A stretch of 64,000 bases of DNA from Opimibacter sp041746735 (GCA_041746735.1 JBGTGP010000021.1:81394-145393); one strand, 5' to 3'. Shown: positions 35,535-44,791, numbered from the stretch's first letter. Notes: generated from the letters alone by a model not told the origin. Numbers and translations: made by a program.

Positions 35535-37049
35535 TTAGTCAAGAGTTAGTAGCATCAAGCTCCATAATTTTTCAAAGGGAATAATTTCTATTTCAATATT
35601 CTCACCTGAACCTGCAAGTTTTACTTGATTTAATTGCTTGGATAATTCATTTGTATACCTTTGTGTACGAATCAAATTAAAATCAGCTTTGGTCATTTGA
35701 ATAACCATTTTAATAATACAATTACTTCTAAAGGAATCATCTTTTCTGAGGTAGCGATATGCATATTGATTTAATGAATCTGTTCGATCAATTATAGCAC
35801 TATAATCGCGACGCTGTAATAGAAAAGCAATATTTAAAAGAAGAATACTTACATTTATTCCTCTTTTATCCTTGTTGAACACCACATTTGTATTGAGAAA
35901 TTTACCTAATTTGAATTCAGGTAATTTTGTTTTTATTTCTTTTGAATTATTATCAATTTCTGAATCAACGATTAAATGTATATATCCTAAAGATGTATAA
36001 AATATTTCTGAATAATAGTCGGATAATTTATCAAAATATGGATGACTTATTAGTGAATTAATTAATATAGACGCCTGAGTATATTCTTCATTATATAAAA
36101 GACTTTTTAAAGTGTAATATCCTAGACGGTACCAGGAGTTGGACCCAGGAATTTCATTCTGAAGCAGACTTAAACCAATTTCGGAAGCAACATTAAAATT
36201 CTCAGCTTGAATAAGTGCCCATAATTTCCTAATATTAATACTAGATAATACCGCATCAGATCTTAAATCAGGAGCACTAAATTCTCTTAGTGCGTTTTCG
36301 GTTAACGAAAGTAGTTCATAGTATTTTTTTGTATATTCAAAATAGGCCGCAATAATTCTAAATTTATTGTAATTAAAGTTAAATGATCTGATGCCAGTGA
36401 CGGAGTTTATCTCAGTATAATATTGCAAGGCTTTTTCTTTCGCATGTTCAGATATGGTAGCTAATGATTGGGATTGATTGCGATGAATATCAAAATAGTA
36501 ATTTTCCGATTTGATTTCCCATTCATAGGTTTTTAAATATTTATTTTGAATTTCAAAATATTTATTTATTTTATATTTATTAATTTTATATTCATTTGTT
36601 GAAATTGATGCATGATGTACAATTAACATCCGTATTTGAGCAAGAATATTTTCTGTTAAATTGTACTTTATTGATTTGGTTATTGATTTTTCCAATAATT
36701 CATTTTTCAGCTCATCAGCCCTTCTGTTGTTTAGTATTCTTGCCACTAAGGTATTTCTATAGGCCCATGTTACTTCATCAAATCGGTCAATTGATTCTTT
36801 CTCTCCTCTATGCGTGAGTGACAAAGCTAAATAGTAAATTTCTTTTAATCGAGATTTTAGTCGTGAGAATGCTACTACGTTTTTTTTACCATATATTGCT
36901 GTCATTGCAGCTATTTCTGAAGTTGTATTGTTTTTTCTAATATATTCATATAGCTTACGTAGTGGGCTATTAGTAGCTTGGGGCACAAGTGCGTCTAGAA
37001 TTTTATCCTGCTTAGAACAAAGAATAGATAGTTCTTGTAAGGTTTTCAT
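35535..37049 (-). CDS. Orphan helical-repeat protein in AT-rich island
   Basis: A 504-residue protein I cannot assign. It is almost entirely alpha-helical, with repeated short helices of TPR-like spacing (for example WALIQAENFNVASEIGLSLLQ and YYTLKSLLYNEEYTQASILI), and no signal peptide or membrane segment. A short internal duplication, YKINKYKINKY, is seen near residue 155. Codon use is very AT-rich compared with nearly all other genes in the window, which suggests recent acquisition. Start ATG at 37049 (MKTLQELSILCSKQDKIL). It lies between the IS630 element and uvrA. A cytosolic scaffold role would be guesswork. Confidence 0.7.
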   Translation of the reverse strand: MKTLQELSILCSKQDKILDALVPQATNSPLRKLYEYIRKNNTTSEIAAMTAIYGKKNVVAFSRLKSRLKEIYYLALSLTHRGEKESIDRFDEVTWAYRNTLVARILNNRRADELKNELLEKSITKSIKYNLTENILAQIRMLIVHHASISTNEYKINKYKINKYFEIQNKYLKTYEWEIKSENYYFDIHRNQSQSLATISEHAKEKALQYYTEINSVTGIRSFNFNYNKFRIIAAYFEYTKKYYELLSLTENALREFSAPDLRSDAVLSSINIRKLWALIQAENFNVASEIGLSLLQNEIPGSNSWYRLGYYTLKSLLYNEEYTQASILINSLISHPYFDKLSDYYSEIFYTSLGYIHLIVDSEIDNNSKEIKTKLPEFKLGKFLNTNVVFNKDKRGINVSILLLNIAFLLQRRDYSAIIDRTDSLNQYAYRYLRKDDSFRSNCIIKMVIQMTKADFNLIRTQRYTNELSKQLNQVKLAGSGENIEIEIIPFEKLWSLMLLTLD

Positions 37050-37637
37050 TTTTGTATTCTTACATGGCTTAGTATTATAATGTCTTTATACCACTTAATA
37101 CATTGTGTTAATGTATAATCAGAATGGTGCGATTTATTATTGTTACTATTTTTGTAGTGAAAGCTGAGTTATGTTTTAATACATATGTGATTAGCTTTCA
37201 AGAATCTTTTTGCTTGGTAGTACTCAGAATGTAGCAACACTGGGTTTTCATTATGGCTATGACTATTTAGTTTTTCAGGTGGGAATGATAGTTTCACTCT
37301 TAAGAGCCCTAGATTCCTTATCTAGTGATAATTTTAAATGGAAGGTACTTTTTAGAAGCATTTGGACTGGTATATAGTTGAGAAAGAGTTAGTTACATAT
37401 GGAGGCAAAGAGATTATTAATAAAATCGTGTGTAAAATACACTAAGTTTTCATTTTGTATTAGGGTGCCATTTATCCCAATCTTTACACCGTCAAAGACA
37501 TTTATGAGTTTTGAACACATCGCGTATGTCAATATGCTGATATTCAGTAGATTGGAGGCTGTATTATCTAATACAAGCTTAGAAAAGACTGTAAAAGTAT
37601 AGCTTTTTCTGTTGCAGATTTACAGGGGTTGTGACTA

Positions 37638-37645
37638 TAACTTTG
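37638..37645 (+). promoter_or_regulatory. Candidate -7 box of a micro-gene
   Basis: TAACTTTG fits TAnnTTTG and lies 26 bp before a 23-codon frame. Confidence 0.3.
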
Positions 37646-37670
37646 TATCACAATTTAAATCTTGTAAAAT

Positions 37671-37742
37671 ATGGACTCTCTACTGGAAATAATTATATGC
37701 TTATTAGGAATTATTGGTGATGATGATCACGGTGATTTCTAG
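37671..37742 (+). CDS. Possible 23-residue hydrophobic peptide with acidic tail
   Basis: The frame codes a hydrophobic stretch (LLEIIICLLGIIG) followed by DDDHGDF. It is too short for statistical support. What makes it notable is the context: a TAnnTTTG box upstream and, 80 bp downstream, an ACCACCT / AGGTGGT pair at 37823-37829 and 37868-37874 followed by six T residues, all oriented on the plus strand, where no other gene needs them. Confidence 0.3.
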   Translation: MDSLLEIIICLLGIIGDDDHGDF

Positions 37743-37822
37743 GCCTCTGGAATAAGTAGCCTCCACGGTGGATTGAAGGATACATAAAGAATCATTAGTT
37801 CTTTTTTGGGTGTTATGCAATG

Positions 37823-37880
37823 ACCACCTGCTTCTTCTTATGCAGAATGACCTTTTGCCTAAGTAGTAGGTGGTTTTTTC
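37823..37880 (+). terminator. Possible terminator of the micro-gene
   Basis: ACCACCT and AGGTGGT form a 7-bp stem around a 38-base internal region, followed by TTTTTT. The large loop makes this a weak call. Confidence 0.35.
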
Positions 37881-37905
37881 TTTGATTACGAGACCACTAT
37901 ATATA

Positions 37906-40758
37906 TTAAAGTTCCTCTTTTAAAAAGGAACCGGTATAGCTGGACGGGTGGCCAGCTACAACCTCCGGAGAACCGGAACACACTATGTTGCCACCCTCTT
38001 TCCCTCCCTCTGGACCCACATCTATCAGATAATCAGCCACTTTGATCACATCCATGTGATGCTCGATCACAATAGCCGTATTACCACGATCTACCAGATT
38101 CCGGATCACCTTCAGCAAATGCCGGATATCCTCAAAATGCAGCCCCGTCGTAGGCTCATCCAATATATACAACGTAGAACCCGTATCCCGCCTGGCCAAT
38201 TCCTCGGACAACTTCACCCGCTGCGCCTCACCACCCGATAAGGTCGTAGCCTGCTGCCCCAACGTGATATAACCCAGACCCACATCTTCTAATGTCTTGA
38301 GTTTCCGATAGATAGATGGAATATTCTCAAAGAATACCACCGCCTGCTCCACCGTCATCTCCAACACATCATTGATCGATCGGGCCTTGTAATGCACCTC
38401 CAATGTCTCCCGGTTGTACCGCTTACCCATACACGTCTCACATTCGACCAGCACATCCGGAAGAAAATTCATCTCAATCACCCGCATGCCCGATCCCTGA
38501 CAAGTCTCACACCGACCCCCCTTGACGTTAAAAGAAAATCGCCCGGGCTTATACCCCCGGATCTTCGCCTCTGGAACATTCGAAAACAGACTCCGGATAT
38601 CCGTAAAAACGCCAGTATACGTCGCCGGATTGGAGCGAGGCGTCCTGCCAATTGGTGACTGATCCACCTCTATGACCTTGTCTATATGCTCTATCCCCTT
38701 GACTTTCCGGAACGGCAGGGGACGCTCCAGACTCTTATACAACTCCCGTCGCAATATCGGATACAGCGTCTCATTGATCAAGGATGACTTGCCACTCCCT
38801 GATACCCCGGTAACACAAATAAAACACCCCAACGGAATCTCCACCGTCACATCCTTGAGATTGTGACCCGTCGCCCCGGTCAATACAATCTTTTTACCAT
38901 TCCCTTTTCGCCGTACATCAGGTACCTCTATCCTCTTGTTCCCATTCAGATACCTGGCTGTCAGACTATTGGTTTTCAATACCTCTTCCGGTGTACCCGC
39001 GGCAACCACCTCCCCTCCATGGATCCCCGCACCAGGCCCAAGGTCGATCAGATAGTCGGCGGCCAGCATTATATCTTTGTCATGTTCTACGACCAGGACA
39101 GAGTTGCCAATCGCACTGAGCTCCTGCAACGACCTGATAAGCAACTGATTGTCCCGCTGATGCAGTCCGATAGAAGGCTCATCCAGTATATACGTAATCC
39201 CCGTAAGCTGGGATCCGATCTGCGTAGCCAGCCGGGTACGCTGCGTCTCCCCACCCGAAAGTGTACGGGATGGTCTGTTGAGTTGCAGATAATGGAGGCC
39301 CACCCGAACCAGAAATAATAACCGGTCACGGATTTCCTTGATCACATCTCGCGCTATAGCCTGCTGTTTTCCGGAAAGTCGATCTTCCAGCCCATCAAAC
39401 CATTGTAAAAGCTCCCCAAGATCCAGAACTGAAAGCTCCCCGATATGCCGGCCGTCAATTTTGAAGTGGCGGGATTCCTTACGAATCCGATACCCCTCAC
39501 AGTCAGGACAGACCGAGATCGTCATAAAACCCTCCGCCCATTGCCGGATCTTTTCACTGGTTGTGCTTTCATACCAGCGCTTGAGCATATTGACAATCCC
39601 CTCCGCCCCCAAATCAAAAACCAGATCATGCGGCAGATAGTCCGGTGCCGAAGTTGTACCCGGACTGCCACCATGTAAGATGATCTCCATCGCTGCTGAC
39701 GGTATATCACTTACAGGCGTAGCAAAGGTGAATTTGTATTTCCTGGAGATCTGCCGGAGTTGCTTGAAGGTGTGATTGTCCCGGACCTCCCCGAAAGGCG
39801 CTATCCCCTGGTCATTGATCGAACGCGAAGGCTCCGGGATCACCTTTTCCATATCTACCGTCGTGACCTCCCCAAGACCTCCACAGGTAGGACAGGCTCC
39901 ATACGGAGAGTTGAACGAAAAGGAATTGGGCGACGGTTCTTCGTAGGAAATACCGGACACAGAACACATCAGATGCCTCGAGTACATCCGCGGTGTCTCA
40001 TCACCGACGCGCATGACCATCAGCATCCCTTCCCCCATGCGCAATGCAGCAGACAGACTGGCTGTTATCCGCACAGCCTTATCCTGCTGTATCGCCAGAC
40101 GGTCCACCACCAATTCAATATCATGGGTCTTATATCGGTCCACATGCATTTTGGGACTCAAATCCTGAATCTCTCCATCCACCCTGGCCTTGGTATATCC
40201 CTGCTTGCGGAGCTGGTCAAAGAGTTCACGATAATGCCCTTTCCGGCCACGGACTACCGGAGCCAGAATGATAATCTTCTGCCCGGCAAAGTGCTCTAAT
40301 ACATGCTCGTGGATCTGATCCTCCGTATACTGGATCATCTTTTCACCTGTCACATAGGAGTAAGCCTCACCCGCCCTGGCATACAACAGACGCAGGAAGT
40401 CATAGATTTCGGTGATCGTACCCACCGTCGATCTCGGATTCCAGCCAGAGGTTTTTTGCTCAATACTGATCACCGGACTCAGACCGTCAATTTTTTCCAC
40501 ATCCGGCCGCTCGATCCCGCCGAGAAACTGACGGGCATAGGCAGAAAAAGTTTCGAGATACCGGCGCTGACCTTCCGCATAGATCGTATCAAACGCCAGG
40601 GACGATTTACCACTGCCGCTGATACCGGTGATCACGACCAGTTTTTCACGAGGTATGCGCAAGTCCACCGACTTCAGATTATGTTCCCGTGCACCCGTGA
40701 TTTCGATCCATTCTTCAGGATCCACCGGAGGTGCTGATTTTTGCTTGGACTTGGCCAT
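37906..40758 (-). CDS. uvrA: Excinuclease ABC subunit A
   Basis: A 950-residue DNA damage sensor of nucleotide excision repair. ATG at 40758 (MAKSKQKSAPPVDPEEW) is preferred to an upstream in-frame codon because the N-terminal ATPase starts soon after (ITGAREHNLKSVDLRIPREKLVVITGISGSGKSSLAFDTIYAEG in register). Two ABC modules are complete: signature LSGGETQRTRLATQIG with ILDEPSIGLH, and LSGGEAQRVKLSEEL with ILDEPTTGLH. Zinc ligands appear as CPTCG, CPDCEG, CETCQGSG and CETCMGK. A -7 box lies 21-28 bp upstream. Confidence 0.97.
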   Translation of the reverse strand: MAKSKQKSAPPVDPEEWIEITGAREHNLKSVDLRIPREKLVVITGISGSGKSSLAFDTIYAEGQRRYLETFSAYARQFLGGIERPDVEKIDGLSPVISIEQKTSGWNPRSTVGTITEIYDFLRLLYARAGEAYSYVTGEKMIQYTEDQIHEHVLEHFAGQKIIILAPVVRGRKGHYRELFDQLRKQGYTKARVDGEIQDLSPKMHVDRYKTHDIELVVDRLAIQQDKAVRITASLSAALRMGEGMLMVMRVGDETPRMYSRHLMCSVSGISYEEPSPNSFSFNSPYGACPTCGGLGEVTTVDMEKVIPEPSRSINDQGIAPFGEVRDNHTFKQLRQISRKYKFTFATPVSDIPSAAMEIILHGGSPGTTSAPDYLPHDLVFDLGAEGIVNMLKRWYESTTSEKIRQWAEGFMTISVCPDCEGYRIRKESRHFKIDGRHIGELSVLDLGELLQWFDGLEDRLSGKQQAIARDVIKEIRDRLLFLVRVGLHYLQLNRPSRTLSGGETQRTRLATQIGSQLTGITYILDEPSIGLHQRDNQLLIRSLQELSAIGNSVLVVEHDKDIMLAADYLIDLGPGAGIHGGEVVAAGTPEEVLKTNSLTARYLNGNKRIEVPDVRRKGNGKKIVLTGATGHNLKDVTVEIPLGCFICVTGVSGSGKSSLINETLYPILRRELYKSLERPLPFRKVKGIEHIDKVIEVDQSPIGRTPRSNPATYTGVFTDIRSLFSNVPEAKIRGYKPGRFSFNVKGGRCETCQGSGMRVIEMNFLPDVLVECETCMGKRYNRETLEVHYKARSINDVLEMTVEQAVVFFENIPSIYRKLKTLEDVGLGYITLGQQATTLSGGEAQRVKLSEELARRDTGSTLYILDEPTTGLHFEDIRHLLKVIRNLVDRGNTAIVIEHHMDVIKVADYLIDVGPEGGKEGGNIVCSGSPEVVAGHPSSYTGSFLKEEL

Positions 40759-40778
40759 GGATGGGTTGAAAAAGGGTA

Positions 40779-40786
40779 CAAAGGTA
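40779..40786 (-). promoter_or_regulatory. Candidate -7 box for uvrA
   Basis: The minus strand reads TACCTTTG here, a perfect TAnnTTTG match 21 bp upstream of the uvrA start codon. Confidence 0.5.
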
Positions 40787-40948
40787 CAGGTAAATGAGGT
40801 ATAAAACCGTTTTGATTGTAATACAGATAAAGGGATCAATACCCCACTTAACTCCGATCCACCCCTCAGCCGAACACCAAACTTGACCTATCGCAGATGT
40901 CGCTGTGTCGGTATTCCTTTTGATGGAGGCAAGTGAATTCCACTCCGG

Positions 40949-40968
40949 ATACGAACAATCGTTCGTAT
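40949..40968. promoter_or_regulatory. Palindromic TetR (PaaR-type) operator upstream of paaE
   Basis: ATACGAAC-aatc-GTTCGTAT is a perfect 8+8 inverted repeat ending 4 bp before the paaE -7 box. Its form resembles known palindromic sites of TetR-type phenylacetate regulators, and a tetR gene lies second in the operon. Bound regulator would block the promoter. Confidence 0.75.
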
Positions 40969-40972
40969 TCCT

Positions 40973-40980
40973 TATTTTTG
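40973..40980 (+). promoter_or_regulatory. paaE -7 promoter box
   Basis: TATTTTTG matches TAnnTTTG, sits just after the operator, and is only 4 bp from the paaE start codon, so the transcript would be nearly leaderless. Confidence 0.55.
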
Positions 40981-40984
40981 CCTC

Positions 40985-42064
40985 ATGAGCCGTTATCATC
41001 CTCTTCGTGTAGCCCGAATCCAGTCCGAAACAGCCGAAGCGGTTTCTGTCTGGCTGGAGGTTCCTGTTCATCTGCAGGATACCTTTCACTATAAGCCCGG
41101 TCAATATCTCAATTGCCGCGCTATGATCAACGGAGAAGAAGACCGGAAATCATATTCCATCTGCTCTGTTCCCGGAGATCCATATCTGGTCATCGCCGTC
41201 AAACTGGTGTATGGCGGCAAGATGTCCACCTGGATCAATCATCATCTCAGCGAAGGAGATGTACTTGACGTCACACCCCCTGAAGGAAAGTTTATACTCC
41301 CGGACCAGATGCCCGATGATGCACTCCTCCTTTTCTTTGCCGCCGGCAGCGGAATTACGCCAGTGATGTCCCAGATCCGCTATTTTTTGACCCATGTACC
41401 CCAGGGACAAGCCATCTTGTTTTACAGTAATAAATCCGGAGATACGATCATCTTCCGCGAGCAACTGGAAGCGCTGAAAAATGAACACATGCGGCGGTTT
41501 GCCATTTATCATATCCTCACCCGCGAAGTCACGGGTATTGAGTTGTTATCCGGCCGTATTGACCAGGCCAAATGCACCATTTTTGGCCGTCATTTTTTTA
41601 ATCCCGCAGAAGTCCATGCCGCCTTTATCTGTGGGCCGGAACTCATGATCATGGATGTAAAAGCTTCGCTGCAGCAGATGGGTTTGCGCGAGGAGCAGAT
41701 CCGCTTTGAGTTATTTGGAACCGGTGCGTTTTATTCGAGGAAAACGGAGGCCCCATCTTCTGTGTATACAGGTGAAGACAAATCATCCCGCGTCACCATC
41801 CGGATTGATGGGCATGAGACCGACCTCCATGTACAATATGGCGGTGAGGCGATTCTGGATGTGGCGATGAAAGCTGGCCTTGATATTCCATACTCGTGCA
41901 AAGGCGGGGTATGCAGCACCTGCCGCGCCCAGGTCGTCGAAGGCCTGATCCATATGGATATACATTATGGCCTGGAGCCGGATGAGATAGATGCAGGCCA
42001 AGTCCTGACTTGTCAGTCTCACCCCCGATCCGAACGCGTCATCCTTGATTACGATATTCTATAG
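40985..42064 (+). CDS. paaE: Phenylacetyl-CoA 1,2-epoxidase reductase subunit PaaE
   Basis: A 359-residue flavin/iron-sulfur reductase passing electrons from NADPH to the PaaA diiron centre. Residues 1-240 form a ferredoxin-reductase module: RKSYSICS for flavin binding and LLFFAAGSGITPVMSQIRYFL for NADPH. The C-terminal plant-type [2Fe-2S] ferredoxin domain is complete: CKGGVCSTC plus the distal Cys in LTCQSHP. It is first in the operon, behind a TetR operator and a -7 box. The tetR gene follows after 6 bp. Confidence 0.93.
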   Translation: MSRYHPLRVARIQSETAEAVSVWLEVPVHLQDTFHYKPGQYLNCRAMINGEEDRKSYSICSVPGDPYLVIAVKLVYGGKMSTWINHHLSEGDVLDVTPPEGKFILPDQMPDDALLLFFAAGSGITPVMSQIRYFLTHVPQGQAILFYSNKSGDTIIFREQLEALKNEHMRRFAIYHILTREVTGIELLSGRIDQAKCTIFGRHFFNPAEVHAAFICGPELMIMDVKASLQQMGLREEQIRFELFGTGAFYSRKTEAPSSVYTGEDKSSRVTIRIDGHETDLHVQYGGEAILDVAMKAGLDIPYSCKGGVCSTCRAQVVEGLIHMDIHYGLEPDEIDAGQVLTCQSHPRSERVILDYDIL

Positions 42065-42070
42065 ACGCCT

Positions 42071-42634
42071 ATGAAGCGCAAGGAAGAAATACAAACAGCG
42101 GCAGCGCGGTTATTTGGTGAAAAAGGTTTCACAGCCTCCTCGGTACGGGATATCGCTCATGCGGTAGGACTCGGGGCCGCCAGCCTGTATAATCACATGG
42201 GTTCAAAAGACGAACTCCTGTCGGACATTTGTTTCCGCTGTGCCCATTCATTTCTGGAGGGCATGAAGCATATAGAAACGAATCTCCATGATCCGCTGGA
42301 CCAGATTCGGGAACTGATACGGCTGCATATTCATATCGCACTGCATGATACCAGTTCGGTGACTGTATTCAATGATGAATGGCGCCATTTACCTGAGCCG
42401 CAACTCACATCTTTCCTGCGTTTGCGCCGTAACTATGAAACCTCCTATCTTGGGATAATTCGCAAAGGGATGAAGGAAGGTAAATTACGGCCCATGGATC
42501 CGGATGTGATGTACCAGATGATCTTGTCTTCGCTGCGATGGGTTCATTTGGGCGGAAAAAAGAAAACTAAACTCACAGAAGATCAGTTGACTGAACAAAT
42601 CACCTCGGTTTTGATTAAAGGTATACAGATATGA
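42071..42634 (+). CDS. TetR-family regulator of the phenylacetate cluster (PaaR-like)
   Basis: A 187-residue regulator. The HTH lies in residues 5-52 (EIQTAAARLFGEKGFTASSVRDIAHAVGLGAASLYNHMGSKDELL in register). The remaining helical domain should bind the effector, in relatives phenylacetyl-CoA or a ring-opened product. Being encoded inside the paa operon, with a palindromic operator just ahead of paaE, autoregulation is likely (inference). Its stop codon overlaps the paaA start (ATGA, 42631-42634). Confidence 0.87.
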   Translation: MKRKEEIQTAAARLFGEKGFTASSVRDIAHAVGLGAASLYNHMGSKDELLSDICFRCAHSFLEGMKHIETNLHDPLDQIRELIRLHIHIALHDTSSVTVFNDEWRHLPEPQLTSFLRLRRNYETSYLGIIRKGMKEGKLRPMDPDVMYQMILSSLRWVHLGGKKKTKLTEDQLTEQITSVLIKGIQI

Positions 42635-43587
42635 ATGTTGTAGAACTTGACAGACAGTTTCAGGAAAAGATCGATCAGGATATCCGGATTGAGCCCCGGG
42701 ACTGGATGCCGGATCATTACCGGCAGACGCTGATCCGGCAGATCGGGCAGCATGCGCATTCCGAAATTGTAGGCATGTTGCCTGAGGGGAACTGGATCAC
42801 CCGTGCTCCGTCATTGCGCCGCAAGGTTGCTTTGCTGGCGAAAGTACAGGATGAAGCGGGTCATGGACTTTACCTGTACAGCGCGGCAGAGACACTGGGC
42901 GCTGACCGGGACACGATGACCGAAGAACTTCTTTCCGGAAAAGCTAAATATAGCAGCATCTTCAATTATCCGACCTTGACCTGGGCAGATATGGGGGCCA
43001 TCGGCTGGCTGGTCGACGGTGCTGCCATTCAGAACCAAATTCCGCTCTGCCGGTGTTCGTATGGACCTTATGCCAGGGCCATGGTAAAGGTCTGTAAGGA
43101 GGAAAGTTTCCATCAGCGGCAGGGATTTGAGATCATGAACGTATTGTGCAAAGGCACTCCGGTGCAGAAAGCGATGGCCCAGGATGCGTTGAACCGCTGG
43201 TGGTGGCCAAGCCTCATGATGTTTGGGCCTCCGGATGCAGAGTCTACGCACACCGCACAATCCAAACGCTGGGGCATCAAGCGGTTTACCAATGATGAAC
43301 TTCGACAGAAATTTGTCGATATGATTGCACCACAGGCGGATCATCTCGGTATCACGATCCCGGATCCGGATCTGCGATGGAATGAAGAGCGTGGCCATTA
43401 TGAGTATGGTGCTATCGATTGGGAGGAATTCTGGCAAGTCGTAAAAGGATATGGTCCTTGTAATACAGAACGTCTTGCTGCCCGTAATAAGGCCTGGGAT
43501 GAAGGTGCCTGGGTACGGGAGGCAGCACTGGCCCACTCCCGTAAACGAATGAATACAGTAATGACATCAAAAGCGCAGGCAGTATGA
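42631..43587 (+). CDS. paaA: Phenylacetyl-CoA 1,2-epoxidase catalytic subunit PaaA
   Basis: A 318-residue diiron monooxygenase subunit that epoxidises the ring of phenylacetyl-CoA. Ferritin-like fold ligands are visible as QDEAGHG (ExxH) and KEESFHQRQ (ExxH), both in the right order. The QFQEKIDQD opening and PDLRWNEERGHYEYG closing segments are typical of PaaA. It overlaps both neighbours by four bases (tetR and paaB). In described systems PaaA is stable and active only with PaaC, which is absent from this window. Confidence 0.95.
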   Translation: MNVVELDRQFQEKIDQDIRIEPRDWMPDHYRQTLIRQIGQHAHSEIVGMLPEGNWITRAPSLRRKVALLAKVQDEAGHGLYLYSAAETLGADRDTMTEELLSGKAKYSSIFNYPTLTWADMGAIGWLVDGAAIQNQIPLCRCSYGPYARAMVKVCKEESFHQRQGFEIMNVLCKGTPVQKAMAQDALNRWWWPSLMMFGPPDAESTHTAQSKRWGIKRFTNDELRQKFVDMIAPQADHLGITIPDPDLRWNEERGHYEYGAIDWEEFWQVVKGYGPCNTERLAARNKAWDEGAWVREAALAHSRKRMNTVMTSKAQAV

Positions 43588-43865
43588 AATCATGGCCTTT
43601 ATATGAAATCTTTATCCGGTCAAAAGCAGGATTGCATCACAAGCATGTCGGGAGTCTCCACGCAACGGATGCTAAAATGGCTATTGAAAACGCCCGGGAT
43701 GTCTATTGCCGAAGGAATGAAGGCGCTAGTATCTGGGTGGTCCTCTCTTCCGATATCACCGCCTCGAATCCACAGGAAAGCGAAGAACTCTTTGATCCGG
43801 CAGAAGATAAAATCTACAGACATCCTACCTTCTACGAAGTACCCGAAGGGGTCAAACACCTCTGA
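43584..43865 (+). CDS. paaB: Phenylacetyl-CoA epoxidase subunit PaaB
   Basis: A 93-residue bridging subunit of the epoxidase complex. Characteristic segments are WPLYEIFIRSKAGLHHKHVGSLHA and AIENARDVYCRRNEGASIWVV. It starts inside the last codons of paaA (ATGA). The usual next gene, paaC, is replaced by an M15 peptidase gene that overlaps the paaB stop codon. Confidence 0.94.
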   Translation: MKSWPLYEIFIRSKAGLHHKHVGSLHATDAKMAIENARDVYCRRNEGASIWVVLSSDITASNPQESEELFDPAEDKIYRHPTFYEVPEGVKHL

Positions 43866-44710
43866 TGATGCTTACAGGTATAACAATTCTGAAAAAGTCA
43901 ACCTTGTTTTTTTTACTATCCTTTTGGGGAATTGCCTGCCAGAAGGCTCATTCTTCACAACAGGTAAAGACGCAGACTATACCTGACACCATTCCAGTGG
44001 CTATAGAAGATACACTGACTTCACAGAGCCTACTGTTGGACATCGATACAGATTATCTCATGGGGCGGTTTGATCCATCCACCCATGCCGATTTTGAATT
44101 GATCGACCCTGTACATGCGGATCGCCAGGGCATGTATCTGAGACGGGATGCCTATGAAGCTTTCAAAGCCATGTATGCGCATGCCCTGCAAGATGGTTTA
44201 CGATTACAGATTCGTTCGGCAACACGCAATTTTTATGCACAGAAATCGATCTGGGAAGCCAAGTGGACAGGCCAACGACTCATTGAAAGCGGAGAAAATC
44301 TAGCCGAGACCACCCCGGATTCTAAAGAACGGGCTCTAAAAATATTACGTTACAGTTCAATGCCGGGATCAAGCCGGCATCATTGGGGTACGGATATCGA
44401 TCTCAATAGTTTTGAAAACAGTTGGTTTGAAGCCGGTGAAGGCCTTAATATTTATAAATGGCTGCAGATGCATGCCGCCACGTATGGATACTGTCAGCCA
44501 TACACGGCTGGCCGGCCATATGGCTACTTTGAAGAACGATGGCATTGGTCTTTCATACCTGTTTCAGCCAGACTCACAGCGTATGCACGAGAGCATCTGA
44601 AAAATGAAATGATCTCAGGATTTGAAGGTAGTGAAGCAGCTCCCCTCATAGATGTGGTGAAGCATTATGTGCTCGGCATTAACTCCGATTGTGGAGTTGG
44701 ATTGGAATGA
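43865..44710 (+). CDS. M15-family D-Ala-D-Ala carboxypeptidase-like lipoprotein
   Basis: A 281-residue exported peptidase. The N-terminal hydrophobic segment KSTLFFLLSFWGIACQK ends in a lipobox-like GIAC, so it is probably a lipoprotein. The VanY/LAS-type zinc site is seen in SSRHHWGTDIDLN (His and Asp ligands) and ERWHWSF (His ligand with the catalytic Glu). The family trims peptidoglycan stem peptides. ATG at 43868 is an equally good start. It overlaps paaB, so it is read with the paa operon although functionally unrelated, which is odd. Confidence 0.85.
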   Translation: MMLTGITILKKSTLFFLLSFWGIACQKAHSSQQVKTQTIPDTIPVAIEDTLTSQSLLLDIDTDYLMGRFDPSTHADFELIDPVHADRQGMYLRRDAYEAFKAMYAHALQDGLRLQIRSATRNFYAQKSIWEAKWTGQRLIESGENLAETTPDSKERALKILRYSSMPGSSRHHWGTDIDLNSFENSWFEAGEGLNIYKWLQMHAATYGYCQPYTAGRPYGYFEERWHWSFIPVSARLTAYAREHLKNEMISGFEGSEAAPLIDVVKHYVLGINSDCGVGLE

Positions 44711-44791
44711 TGGACGGAGGTTGCTATAGATGTGATAAAGAGGTGACGTGATACGAAGTGATTTTATTACTAGTTTTTCAAATCAGGTTTT

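Larger units (their letters stand above)
37050..37905. other. AT-rich spacer between orphan gene and uvrA
   Basis: An 856-bp region without long genes. It contains a possible micro-gene (37638-37880: promoter box, 23-codon frame, hairpin followed by T run), described separately. The rest shows no recognisable structure. Confidence 0.5.

Noticed and set aside
37399..37602. 67-codon frame in the spacer before uvrA
   Set aside because: No coding-like pattern, signal or family resemblance; AT-rich DNA gives such frames by chance.
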